11,096 nucleotides of DNA from JBATBW01 sp049662565 (GCA_049662565.1 JBATBW010000038.1:1-11096); one strand, 5' to 3'; shown: positions 1-6,676, counted from the first letter of the stretch. Numbers and translations are program-made. Notes: a model not told the origin generated them from the sequence alone.

Positions 1-86
1 GCCGGCAACCAGCACAAAATAGAGGGACAGCTTCAACGATATGATTGCAGACTGTTATGCTGGCAAAATTGATATGATTCTTACTA

Positions 87-112
87 AATCCATCAGCAGG
101 TTTGCAAGAAAT
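87..112 (+). repeat. Target-site duplication, left copy
   Basis: This 26-bp sequence directly precedes the insertion and recurs exactly at 582-607. The match is 27 bp (86-112 and 581-607) if the A shared with the element's right end is counted. It encodes the conserved SISRFARN part of the serine recombinase. Confidence 0.9.
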
Positions 113-138
113 TGTAGGTTTGTCAATGATATGTTACA
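113..138 (+). repeat. Left terminal inverted repeat of the IS1202-like element
   Basis: Reads TGTAGGTTTGTCAATGAT then ATGTTACA. It pairs with the reverse complement of 556-581 at 20 of 26 positions, including the outer TGTAGG and the inner TGAT and TGTTACA blocks. It overlaps the stop codon and the last codons of the transposase remnant. Confidence 0.8.
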
Positions 139-467
139 CTAAGGGTCAAAAGATTATGAAGGACAGCTTTGGGAGACTGCCACTTCAAAGGACGCATAGG
201 GAAGTTATTGTATGTCCTGCTGTAAACAGCTAATTGTTTCTTAAAATCGTTAAAAGAATAGAATTTGTGGATAGCGTAAAAGTATTCGTTGTCCTTGCGG
301 TGGGAGCGGTCTGCCAGCGATTGCAAAGTACCATCGTATCGTTTCAGCCAACGATAGATATATTGCCTATTGGTTTTGTATTTGATTGCTGCCTGTGTTA
401 CTCCTTTTTTCTGTGCATATCGAATTAGGGATTGCCGAAACTTCATTGTCTGTGTTATCTTATTCAT
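123..467 (-). pseudogene. IS1202-like transposase with catalytic core deleted
   Basis: The ORF is 114 aa, whereas intact DDE transposases of this type are usually several hundred residues. Residues 1 to about 57 form the N-terminal helix-turn-helix that binds element ends (MKFRQSLIRYAQKKGV, NRQYIYRWLKRYDG). After DRSHRKDNEYFYAIHKF the protein is already the extreme C-terminal part of an rve-type integrase core (KQLAVYSRTYNNFP, LKWQSPKAVL). The DDE residues between are absent. The join falls at RSHR. As I recall the family, a similar Arg-Ser-His-Arg occurs both after the HTH and just beside the last catalytic Glu (VERSHRKD), so deletion between two short similar sequences would explain the fusion. 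The product could at most bind element ends. Confidence 0.82.
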
Positions 468-540
468 AGCGAATAGGTTACCTGCCTTTGCTGTTTAGTG
501 TCGTTACTTTAACTGTACAGCAGGTTCTTCCTATTCGCTA
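467..540 (-). promoter_or_regulatory. Leader hairpin abutting the transposase start codon
   Basis: TAGCGAATAGG (467-477) is an exact inverted repeat of CCTATTCGCTA (530-540). Inside it, ACCTGC (480-485) pairs with GCAGGT (520-525). On minus-strand RNA the stem ends exactly at the transposase ATG (complement of 465-467) and buries the only AGG-rich stretch upstream of it. IS elements often use such structures to block translation of transcripts that read in from outside. That role is inferred here. Confidence 0.6.
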
Positions 541-555
541 TCTTTTTTTCTCTTT

Positions 556-581
556 TGTAACACATCAATTGTAATCCTACA
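556..581 (-). repeat. Right terminal inverted repeat of the IS1202-like element
   Basis: On the minus strand it reads TGTAGGATTACAATTGAT then GTGTTACA, the partner of 113-138. It lies upstream of the transposase remnant, as expected for the left end of an IS when viewed in transposase orientation. Confidence 0.8.
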
Positions 582-607
582 AATCCATCAGCAGGTTTGC
601 AAGAAAT
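582..607 (+). repeat. Target-site duplication, right copy
   Basis: This is an exact copy of 87-112, directly following the insertion. It lies in the same reading frame as the rest of the recombinase, which continues from here. Confidence 0.9.
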
Positions 608-1707
608 ACCGTTGATTTTTTGAGAATCATTCGTGAGATTAAAGAACGGCAAATCCGTATTATTTTTGAAAAAGAGAACATTGATACAATGGACAGCACC
701 GGAGAACTACTTATTACCATATTGAGTAGTCAGGCCCAAGAGGAAAGCCGCAATTTAAGTGAGAATACTCGTTGGGGTATTGTTAGAAAGTTTGAGCAAG
801 GCATTGTTCAAGTAAATCACACCAAGTTCTTAGGCTATACAAAAGATGCAGATGGCAAGCTGATCGTAGTGCCGGAGGAAGCTGAGATTGTCAGAAAAAT
901 ATTTGACTTGTACTTGAAAGGTTTAGTTATTACTCGAATTGCTAAAGAATTACAAGAACAGGGTATTAAAACCGTTACTGGAAATGAAAAATGGCATCAG
1001 GGAACAATTCATAAAATGCCTATATGTGAAAAGCACATTGGAGATGCTATGCTGTAGAAAACATATACGGTTGATTTTTTAACGAAGAAAAAGGTAATTA
1101 ATGATGGAATAGTAAAGCGATATTACATCAAAAACAATCACGAACCAATTATCAGTAGAGAACAATATTCTCAAGTGCAAGAGGAACTAAAAATGCGAAA
1201 GAACAAAGCGGAGCATGGACTCAAATACAGTTCTAAATATCCACTAAGTGGTTTGATTACTTGCGGTTATTGCGAAAGTGGTTATACACGATGCACATGG
1301 CAAAATAAGAAAGGCAAAAAAAACGGTGGTTTGGCGATGTAAGGAAAGAATAAAAACTGGTGCACCCAACTGTAGCACAGCTTGTAATTTGAAAGAAGAG
1401 TTGGTGTATGATGTGTTCGTAGATATATTGTCTTCCCTGCTTACCGCTGATAAAAGCATCTCATCATCAATGGAGTTACAAGATATCTCTAGAATTAAAA
1501 AGGTATTTGTAAATAAGGAAATCACAAAAGAATCAATTGAACAGATTAGATTAAGCAATATCGTAGCTTCAATCATTGCACGGGATACCAAGCAAATAGA
1601 AATTAAGTTCCATTCTGGAATGATATTGGTGAAAGACTTAAGCTAACAATTAAATAAATTGTTCAGAATAAAGCCTTCAAATAACTACATACGTTTGAAA
1701 GTTTTAT

Positions 1708-1741
1708 TGCGTACAATTTTAACTTTGGATAAAATTGTGCA
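1708..1741 (+). repeat. Inverted repeat downstream of the recombinase pseudogene
   Basis: TGC-GT-ACAATTTTA (1708-1721) faces TAAAATTGTGCA (1730-1741) across an 8-nt spacer. There is one two-base bulge, and otherwise 12 bp match. It lies about 60 bp after the end of the recombinase frame. It has no T-run, so it is not an obvious terminator. An att half-site, a transposon end or an operator are all possible. I cannot tell them apart. Confidence 0.4.
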
Positions 1742-2163
1742 GGCTCAACGGCCGATCGAGGGTAGAAAATCACTCAAGATTTCCAAAAGAAATAGGTGCC
1801 GCCAAGGAATTACTAGGTCTCGGGAGCATACTTATTGTCTACTCAAGGCACGTTGAGACGGTATGTTTATTGTCCAAACTCAATGTCGACCACCATATCG
1901 AAGTCGATTTAAACATTGATGAGTTAGATTTGACTTCTGCTGAGAGTAAAGCTACCTATGATGAAATCAAGGATTATGTTCTTGATAATAGTGGGTTAAA
2001 GGTATCTAGCCTTTATATTGCACAGGTTAAAGATAAGATGGGAATTAAGGAATGTGTGAATTATCATGTGTCTAAGAAAGAAGATGCGAAAGTGCCTAAG
2101 TGTCCTGCTGATAAGGAAAAAGCAATAATAGAAGCTCTTGAACATTTTAGTGTGATTGATTAA
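1735..2163 (+). pseudogene. Orphan C-terminal tail of a 23S rRNA m5U-methyltransferase-like protein (RlmD/RumA type)
   Basis: From about 1849 the frame encodes HVETVCLLSKLN, resembling the extreme C-terminus (HVETVVLLS) of RlmD-type uracil-5 methyltransferases. An acidic extension of about 90 residues follows (LDLTSAESKATYDEIKDYVL, then KVSSLYIAQVKDKMGI, ending with KCPADKEKAIIEALEHF). In clostridial genomes, as I recall, this extension is often annotated as an rRNA methyltransferase. The SAM-binding and catalytic Cys regions are absent. Codons 1723-1848 resemble nothing I know. The only upstream start is a TTG at 1735 with no Shine-Dalgarno, and a stop (TAA, 1720-1722) closes the frame just before it. 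I therefore treat it as a gene remnant, although the recognisable 105 codons are free of lesions, so a retained small protein cannot be excluded. Confidence 0.55.
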
Positions 2164-2241
2164 TGCTATTCAAAGACTTATACATCGTTTGAAATTAGAA
2201 CTCTTTTCAAAATAATCTTATTGAAAGCGAGAGTATAAATT

Positions 2242-2640
2242 ATGAGTAACAACGAGCAAAGCATATTTGAAAAAATGGATGGTAAGTATATCAAGGTTGG
2301 TGATTACTATGTGCCTGACTTCGGACAATTTGATGTTGACGATGAAGAAACAGACGATAGACCACTTGGGAAATACGGAATGATGCGTGAAACCTATCTC
2401 AAAGAACACCACAAGCCGTTATATAGTCATCTGTTACTAAGTGGTGAATTACATTCCCACTTGCGTGATGTAAATGAGGAAGCACAAAACTTACTTGATG
2501 GATTATTGCCACAATATAAGGCAAGACAGGGTGTGACGGAGAATCTAAAAGCTACTAATCAGCTTGAATGGATTGGATGTTTAAATAACATTATAGCACA
2601 AATTGAAGAAATTATATCTTCTCAAATACTATATCTATAA
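2242..2640 (+). CDS. tnpV: TnpV family transposon-encoded protein
   Basis: The 132-aa product carries the hallmarks of TnpV proteins from Tn4451/Tn4453-like mobilizable transposons. These are a start like YIKVGDYYVPDF (residues 15-26), the central LGKYGMMRETYLKEHH (43-58), LYSHLLLSGELHSHLRDV (60-77), and a helical C-terminus ending EEIISSQILYL. The length is normal and the frame is intact. The biochemical role of TnpV is not settled; an accessory role in excision has been suggested because the gene sits beside tnpX. The start is ATG at 2242 behind a weak GA-rich site (2223-2233). ATG at residue 12 is an alternative. It follows a dead recombinase, so it may be surviving by chance. A terminator follows at once and separates it from the defence operon. 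Confidence 0.85.
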   Translation: MSNNEQSIFEKMDGKYIKVGDYYVPDFGQFDVDDEETDDRPLGKYGMMRETYLKEHHKPLYSHLLLSGELHSHLRDVNEEAQNLLDGLLPQYKARQGVTENLKATNQLEWIGCLNNIIAQIEEIISSQILYL

Positions 2641-2647
2641 TATATTT

Positions 2648-2678
2648 AGCCCTTAGTTTAATAGACTAATGGCTTTTT
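2648..2678 (+). terminator. Rho-independent terminator after tnpV
   Basis: AGCCCTTAGT (2648-2657) pairs with ACTAATGGCT (2665-2674) at nine of ten positions around a 7-nt loop, followed by five T residues. It begins 7 nt after the tnpV stop and insulates the next promoter from upstream transcription. Confidence 0.8.
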
Positions 2679-2695
2679 CGTGAAAATAAATGTAC

Positions 2696-2731
2696 GAACG
2701 AACACTTATTTGTTGAATGAAGCACTCATTT
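2696..2731 (+). repeat. Tandem operator-like repeats overlapping the promoter
   Basis: GAACGAACACTTATTT (2696-2711) and GAATGAAGCACTCATTT (2715-2731) agree at 14 of 16 aligned positions plus one extra G. They lie about 20 bp apart, near two helical turns. The second copy contains the perfect palindrome AATGA-AGCAC-TCATT (2716-2730); the first is a weaker version. The second copy covers most of the -35 box and the spacer, where a bound protein would block RNA polymerase. The regulator encoded at 2789 is the natural candidate ligand, by inference. Confidence 0.6.
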
Positions 2732-2741
2732 ATGGTATAAT
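2713..2741 (+). promoter_or_regulatory. SigA-type promoter of the defence operon
   Basis: A -35 box TTGAAT (2713-2718), a 17-nt spacer and a perfect -10 box TATAAT (2736-2741). A TG at 2733-2734 makes it an extended -10. Transcription should start near 2748, giving a leader of about 40 nt before the regulator gene. No other promoter of this quality is needed for the genes downstream, which are tightly packed. Confidence 0.8.
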
Positions 2742-2788
2742 TTTTAAAAGTGATACGGAATCAGATATTTAGTTAACAAGGTAAAAAA

Positions 2789-3016
2789 ATGACAGTCAGT
2801 TATAATAAATTATGGAAATTATTAATTGATAAAAATATGAAAAAAAAAGAATTGGGGAAAATTGCAGGAGTGAGCCCGTCTTTAATTGCAAAACTAGGAA
2901 GAAATGAAAATGTTACAGGGGAAGTCTTAGTTAAAATCTGTGAAGCATTGGAGTGTGGAATGGATGAGATTATGGAGATTGTACCAATAGAAGATAGAGA
3001 ATTGAAAAGAGGTTAA
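2789..3016 (+). CDS. Small Cro/CI-type helix-turn-helix regulator
   Basis: This 75-aa protein is almost entirely one XRE-like DNA-binding domain (HTH_26 type). Residues 20-37 (KKELGKIAGVSPSLIAKL) form the helix-turn-helix. VTGEVLVKICEALECGMDEI (42-61) forms the packing helices typical of short Cro-like repressors. It is cytoplasmic, with no sensor domain. The start is ATG 2789 with AAGG 7 nt upstream. It is first in the operon, 4 nt before a DNA methyltransferase gene. That is where controller (C) proteins of restriction-modification systems sit; they delay or limit nuclease expression while methylation is established. The repeats in its own promoter suggest autoregulation. Whether it represses, activates or does both by site occupancy cannot be read from sequence. 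Confidence 0.85.
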   Translation: MTVSYNKLWKLLIDKNMKKKELGKIAGVSPSLIAKLGRNENVTGEVLVKICEALECGMDEIMEIVPIEDRELKRG

Positions 3017-3020
3017 TATA

Positions 3021-3866
3021 ATGAATACAGAACTTTTAACACATATAAATAAATTGTATGAAGGAGATTGTTTGGATGTAATGAAAATGCTTCCCGATGA
3101 ATCAATAGATATGATTTTGTGCGATTTGCCATATGGTACTACACAAAATAAATGGGATTCATTAATTCCGCTAGATGATTTATGGGCAGAGTATAATCGT
3201 ATAATTAAACCTAACGGGGCTATTGTACTCACATCGCAAGGAGTTTTTACAGCACAGCTAATTGTTAGTCAATCAAAAATATTTAAATACAAATGGGTAT
3301 GGGAAAAATCTAAACCAACTAATTTTTTGAACTCAAAAAAGCAACCTTTAAGAAAGCATGAAGATGTATGTGTTTTTTATAAAAAACAACCTATATATAA
3401 CCCACAAATGACACAAGGTGAACCATATAATAAAGGGGTGCGTAAAAACCAACTTAGTGGTAGTTACGGGGATTTTCAGCCAGTTGTAGTATCTAGTAAT
3501 GGGGAACGCTATCCAACGGATATAATCTATGTAAAAACTGCTGAAAGTGAAGGTGAAGTACTTCATCCTACTCAAAAGCCTGTTGAGTTAGGCAGATATT
3601 TAATTAGAACATACACGAATCAGGGTGATGTTGTTTTAGATAATACTTTTGGTAGCGGATCTTTTTTGGTAGCGGCACTACTGGAAGGTCGTAATTTTAT
3701 TGGAATAGAAAAGAATGAAGATGTTGCACTGTTTAAAAAAGAAAAAATAGACTATATAGATGTTGCAAAAAGGCGATTGTTTTTAGCTTGGGAAAGTCTG
3801 GATAAGAAACTTAAAAATTCGATTTCGAAAGAAAATTTGATTAAGGAGTTTAAGGAGAAAATATAA
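3021..3866 (+). CDS. Stand-alone beta-class DNA methyltransferase (N6-A or N4-C)
   Basis: It transfers a methyl group from SAM to an exocyclic amino group of a DNA base. The protein is 281 aa, a normal length for the N6_N4_Mtase family. Motif IV, DLPYG (35-39), comes before HPTQKP (182-187) and the SAM-binding motif I region DNTFGSGSFL (207-216), with IGIE (227-230) after it. Motif IV before motif I is the beta-class permutation. It resembles phage and orphan methyltransferases of Firmicutes. D-x-P-Y favours adenine, but the target sequence and base are not readable here. The start at 3021 has AAAGAGG 8 nt upstream. Its stop overlaps the next gene's start by one base (TAATG), so the two are probably translationally coupled. 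It could protect the strand, or the site, that the fused methyltransferase downstream does not modify. Confidence 0.9.
   Translation: MNTELLTHINKLYEGDCLDVMKMLPDESIDMILCDLPYGTTQNKWDSLIPLDDLWAEYNRIIKPNGAIVLTSQGVFTAQLIVSQSKIFKYKWVWEKSKPTNFLNSKKQPLRKHEDVCVFYKKQPIYNPQMTQGEPYNKGVRKNQLSGSYGDFQPVVVSSNGERYPTDIIYVKTAESEGEVLHPTQKPVELGRYLIRTYTNQGDVVLDNTFGSGSFLVAALLEGRNFIGIEKNEDVALFKKEKIDYIDVAKRRLFLAWESLDKKLKNSISKENLIKEFKEKI
3843..3857 (+). promoter_or_regulatory. Doubled ribosome binding site before the nuclease-methyltransferase
   Basis: AAGGAG occurs twice, at 3843-3848 and 3852-3857. The second lies 8 nt before ATG 3866, which overlaps the upstream stop in TAATG. This supports 3866 as the start and suggests strong re-initiation after the methyltransferase gene. 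The doubling also codes for the repeated KEF-KEK end of the upstream protein, so it may be partly coding constraint. Confidence 0.6.
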
Positions 3867-6676
3867 TGATTACAACAATTAGAGATAATGAACGAAGCCA
3901 TGCTATTGATTTGATTTCTCAAATAAACAACATTGCTACAAAATTTAGCTTACAAATAAAGAAAGCTGGTGGCGAGAGAACTATTTCTACAGTTCTTCCA
4001 AGGCAAGTTACAACAGTAAAAGAAGATGCTGTCGAATACGCCACTGGAAAAAGAAAAACAATGTTTCCTGATGTTGTTTTGTATGGAGATAATCAAAAAA
4101 CACAAATTTTGCAGGGGTGGGAATTAAAGTTACCTGATACACTTATTACAGATGAAACATTTATTAAGGACGCACAAAGGAAAGCTGTTGCTCTAGGGCT
4201 AAACAGTTGTTTTATATGGAATTTCACCTCTGGGGCTTTATATATAAAAAATCCTAATGGAAGTTTCGATGTTGCTAAACAATGGACTAACACAAATCAT
4301 ATAAAAACTCGTTCAGATGTTGAAAGGTATCGTAGTGACTGGGAAAGTGAAATTGAAAAAATAGTATTAGAGATTAATGATTTTTTTGCTAATGGAGAAT
4401 TAAAGGGTGCTAATTTAGGCGAAATTATTTCAGATACAGTTGTTGCTACACTAGTATCTCGAAATAAAGAATTGGTAGCAGATTCGATTAAAGCCTACGC
4501 TACAAGTAACACTACTGCTGATGCTTATATTGATCAATGGTGGAAAGAGGTGGAAAGCGAGTATTCAAAAGATGAAACTGATAAATACAATGCATACTCA
4601 AAAATTATTATTTTAAATTGGACTAATCGCATTGTTTTTGCTCACTTGATTAAAAAGTATCACAATGATGCAAGAAAAGTATTAGATATTTCAGATACTA
4701 CTTCCGTAGTAGAGGCAAATGATATTTTCAATGAAATTACAAGGACTTGTGATTTTTATAGTATTTTTTCAGAAGTTAAATACAACACCAATATTTCACA
4801 AACTACTTGGTTTGAACTTCTAGAGCTTAATTATTTTTTAGGTGAAAATGGAATTGAAGAAATTGAACAATCATCTCTACAAACGATTCTTGAAGGTACT
4901 GTTTCTACTGCAAAAAGAGAACTTGCGGGTCAATACACTACACCATCTACATTAGCAGAGCTATTGGCTAAAATAACTGTTACAAACCTTAATGGAAATA
5001 TTATTGATCCATGCTGCGGTACTGGGTCTATACCTAAAGAAACATTAAATTACAAAAAAAGTAAAATTGACAATGATTTGGCTGTAAATACAGTATGGGC
5101 ATCAGATAAGTACAAATATCCATTACAAGTTGCTAATATAAGTTTAACTTCCCCTGAAACAATAAATATTCCCAACAAAGTGTTTCAGCAAAATGCATTA
5201 AATTTAAGCGAAAGAAATAATGTCGAAATTGTTAATCCTGTAGATGGTACATTGATGAATATTGAAATCCCTAAATTTGATGCTGTTTTATCTAACTTAC
5301 CATTTATTCCATTTGAAATTATTAGAGATGATGATAAAAGTTTGATTAACATGACTATTGAAGAAATAGAAAATAATACTGGAATAACTCTAAGTCTTAA
5401 GAGTGATATATATTGTTTCTTAATGTTTTCGCTACACAAGATATTGAATAACGATGGTAGAGCTGGCTTTATCACTTCAAATTCATGGCTCGGAACAGTT
5501 TGGGGAAAAGAGTTTTATCAAGCACTAAATCACTACTACCATGTCGAGCAAATACATATTAGCGGAAATGGTAGATGGTTTGATAATTCACAAGTAGTGA
5601 CCACCATAATAGTTTTAAACAAGAAACAAACAGTTTCTTCTCCTGATGGACAACTTTTAACTTTATTTTACTCGTGGGAAAAGTCACTACTAGATATTAA
5701 AGAAAACAACAATATAAGAGAATGTATTGTAAGTTCCGCATTGTTGAAAACAAATAATGATAATACAATATTAAAACAAAGTGAGTATGCGTATGAGAAG
5801 ATCTCTCAAATCTTAGATATGAATGTTTCTTTGAATGCTTTTTTCCATAATATTGAGTGGCTTAGTGAACTATCTACTTGTTTAGTTCCAATAAAACAAG
5901 TATTTAATGTTATTCGAGGTGAAAGGCGTGGTTGGGATGATATGTTTTATCCTGAATCTGGGCACGGTATTGAAGAAACATATATACGAAGTGTTCTGAA
6001 AAACGCACGAAATGTCACATCGCTAATTGCAGAACCAGATAATGATGCTTTTTGTTGTCCTGATACCTTAGCACAATTAAATACTAACAATAAAACTGGA
6101 ACTTTAAGATGGATTAAGAAATTTGAAACTGCTGTCAACGGAACTGGGAAACTACTTCCTGATGTGTTAGCTAAGCGTAATATGCATTGGTATGAGATGA
6201 AGGATACCTCTACAACTGAAATATTTACTATGATGAATCCTGATAGAAGATTGTTTTATGCAAAGTTTAATGAGCCTACTTTTATTAACCAAAGGCTTAT
6301 TGGTTTACGAACAAGAGATGAATACTCAGATGTTGATTTAAATCATGCACTTTTAAACTCTATACTAGGCATGTTTTATATTGAAGCAGTGGGCTTCGGT
6401 AGGGGCTTGGGGGCATTAGATATAAATAGTAAATCTATCAATAATGCTTTTATGCTTGACCCTAAAATGGTTAGCGACGACGATAGAACTCGCATATTAG
6501 AATGTTTTGATCCTATACTAGAGCGTGAAATTAAATCAACACAAGAAGAATTAGCACAAATGGATAGAGAAATTTTTGATAAGGTAGTTTTGAAAGCCTT
6601 TGGAATTGAAGCGTATTATGAAAGAATAAAAAAATCTCTGATTTCTATGCAAAAAGTAAGATTATCAGTGAGATAG
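3866..6676 (+). CDS. PD-(D/E)XK nuclease fused to N6-adenine methyltransferase (type IIG-like restriction enzyme)
   Basis: A 936-aa protein, about the size of type IIG enzymes such as MmeI. An N-terminal nuclease domain shows FPDVVLYGD (67-75) and ELK (86-88), giving the pattern PD69-x16-E86-x-K88. A helical linker (about 150-345) leads to a gamma-like methyltransferase order: GQYTTP (motif X, 355-360), DPCCGTGSI (motif I, 381-389), an acidic residue in WASDKYKYP, SNLPF (motif IV, 476-480) and FITSNSWLG (535-543). The rest is probably target recognition, and the C-terminus is charged and helical. One chain would thus cut and methylate DNA, with SAM as methyl donor. Motif IV is NLPF instead of the usual NPP(Y/F). 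The frame is intact. The alternative is a PglX-like BREX methylase, but no other BREX gene is present and PglX normally lacks this nuclease motif. Confidence 0.82.
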   Translation: MITTIRDNERSHAIDLISQINNIATKFSLQIKKAGGERTISTVLPRQVTTVKEDAVEYATGKRKTMFPDVVLYGDNQKTQILQGWELKLPDTLITDETFIKDAQRKAVALGLNSCFIWNFTSGALYIKNPNGSFDVAKQWTNTNHIKTRSDVERYRSDWESEIEKIVLEINDFFANGELKGANLGEIISDTVVATLVSRNKELVADSIKAYATSNTTADAYIDQWWKEVESEYSKDETDKYNAYSKIIILNWTNRIVFAHLIKKYHNDARKVLDISDTTSVVEANDIFNEITRTCDFYSIFSEVKYNTNISQTTWFELLELNYFLGENGIEEIEQSSLQTILEGTVSTAKRELAGQYTTPSTLAELLAKITVTNLNGNIIDPCCGTGSIPKETLNYKKSKIDNDLAVNTVWASDKYKYPLQVANISLTSPETINIPNKVFQQNALNLSERNNVEIVNPVDGTLMNIEIPKFDAVLSNLPFIPFEIIRDDDKSLINMTIEEIENNTGITLSLKSDIYCFLMFSLHKILNNDGRAGFITSNSWLGTVWGKEFYQALNHYYHVEQIHISGNGRWFDNSQVVTTIIVLNKKQTVSSPDGQLLTLFYSWEKSLLDIKENNNIRECIVSSALLKTNNDNTILKQSEYAYEKISQILDMNVSLNAFFHNIEWLSELSTCLVPIKQVFNVIRGERRGWDDMFYPESGHGIEETYIRSVLKNARNVTSLIAEPDNDAFCCPDTLAQLNTNNKTGTLRWIKKFETAVNGTGKLLPDVLAKRNMHWYEMKDTSTTEIFTMMNPDRRLFYAKFNEPTFINQRLIGLRTRDEYSDVDLNHALLNSILGMFYIEAVGFGRGLGALDINSKSINNAFMLDPKMVSDDDRTRILECFDPILEREIKSTQEELAQMDREIFDKVVLKAFGIEAYYERIKKSLISMQKVRLSVR

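Larger units (their letters stand above)
113..581 (-). mobile_element. Miniature IS1202-like insertion (469 bp, internally deleted)
   Basis: The element starts TGTAGG and ends CCTACA. Its ends match at 20 of 26 positions when inverted (113-138 against 556-581). It is flanked by an exact 26-bp direct repeat and splits the recombinase reading frame cleanly: removing the element and one repeat copy rejoins KSISRFARN to TVDFL. A target duplication of about 24-29 bp is typical of the IS1202 group, whereas IS3 and IS481 elements usually give much shorter ones. The element carries only a shortened transposase gene on the minus strand, so it is probably non-autonomous and would need an enzyme from elsewhere. 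The family name is inferred from duplication length and transposase sequence, without a database search. Confidence 0.8.
2..1646 (+). pseudogene. Large serine recombinase (TnpX/Tn4451-type), broken and 5'-partial
   Basis: When intact, this family cuts and rejoins DNA at attachment sites to excise or integrate its element. Pieced together, the frame shows part of the resolvase domain (ATSTK*RDSFNDMI, then KSISRFARN), continued after the insertion as TVDFLRIIREIKERQIRIIF and STGELLITILSSQAQEESRN. Next come the recombinase domain (about 830-1200) and a Cys-rich zinc ribbon (CGYC near 1261-1275, WRC and PNC near 1340-1375). The N-terminal catalytic Ser lies off the left edge. Four lesions are visible: TAG at 20-22 where the family has a Lys; the 113-581 insertion; TAG at 1055-1057 inside the phrase GDAML*KTYTVDFL; and an A8 run at 1316-1323, where removing one A restores KKTVVWRCKERIKTG. 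The family assignment is firm. TnpX kinship is inferred from the neighbouring tnpV. No protein of normal length can be made. Confidence 0.9.

Noticed and set aside
234..428. Plus-strand ORF inside the insertion element
   Set aside because: It is the antisense shadow of the transposase remnant, with no ribosome site and no family resemblance.
1244..1591. Minus-strand ORF opposite the recombinase end
   Set aside because: The plus strand encodes the conserved zinc-ribbon part of the recombinase; the minus frame is a shadow.
2169..2241. Separate promoter for tnpV
   Set aside because: AT-rich stretches such as TTGAAA and TATAAA occur but not with a workable spacing before the start, so no site is called.
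2695..2718. LexA/DinR-like box (CGAAC ... GTTG) near the promoter
   Set aside because: The Firmicutes SOS box needs CGAAC-n4-GTTCG. Here the spacing is 8 nt and the right half is GTTGA. The tandem repeat explains the sequence better.
3866..6676. BREX (PglX) or DISARM assignment for the methylase locus
   Set aside because: No PglZ, BrxC, BrxL, DrmA or DrmB gene is present, and the protein has an N-terminal PD-(D/E)XK motif that PglX normally lacks.
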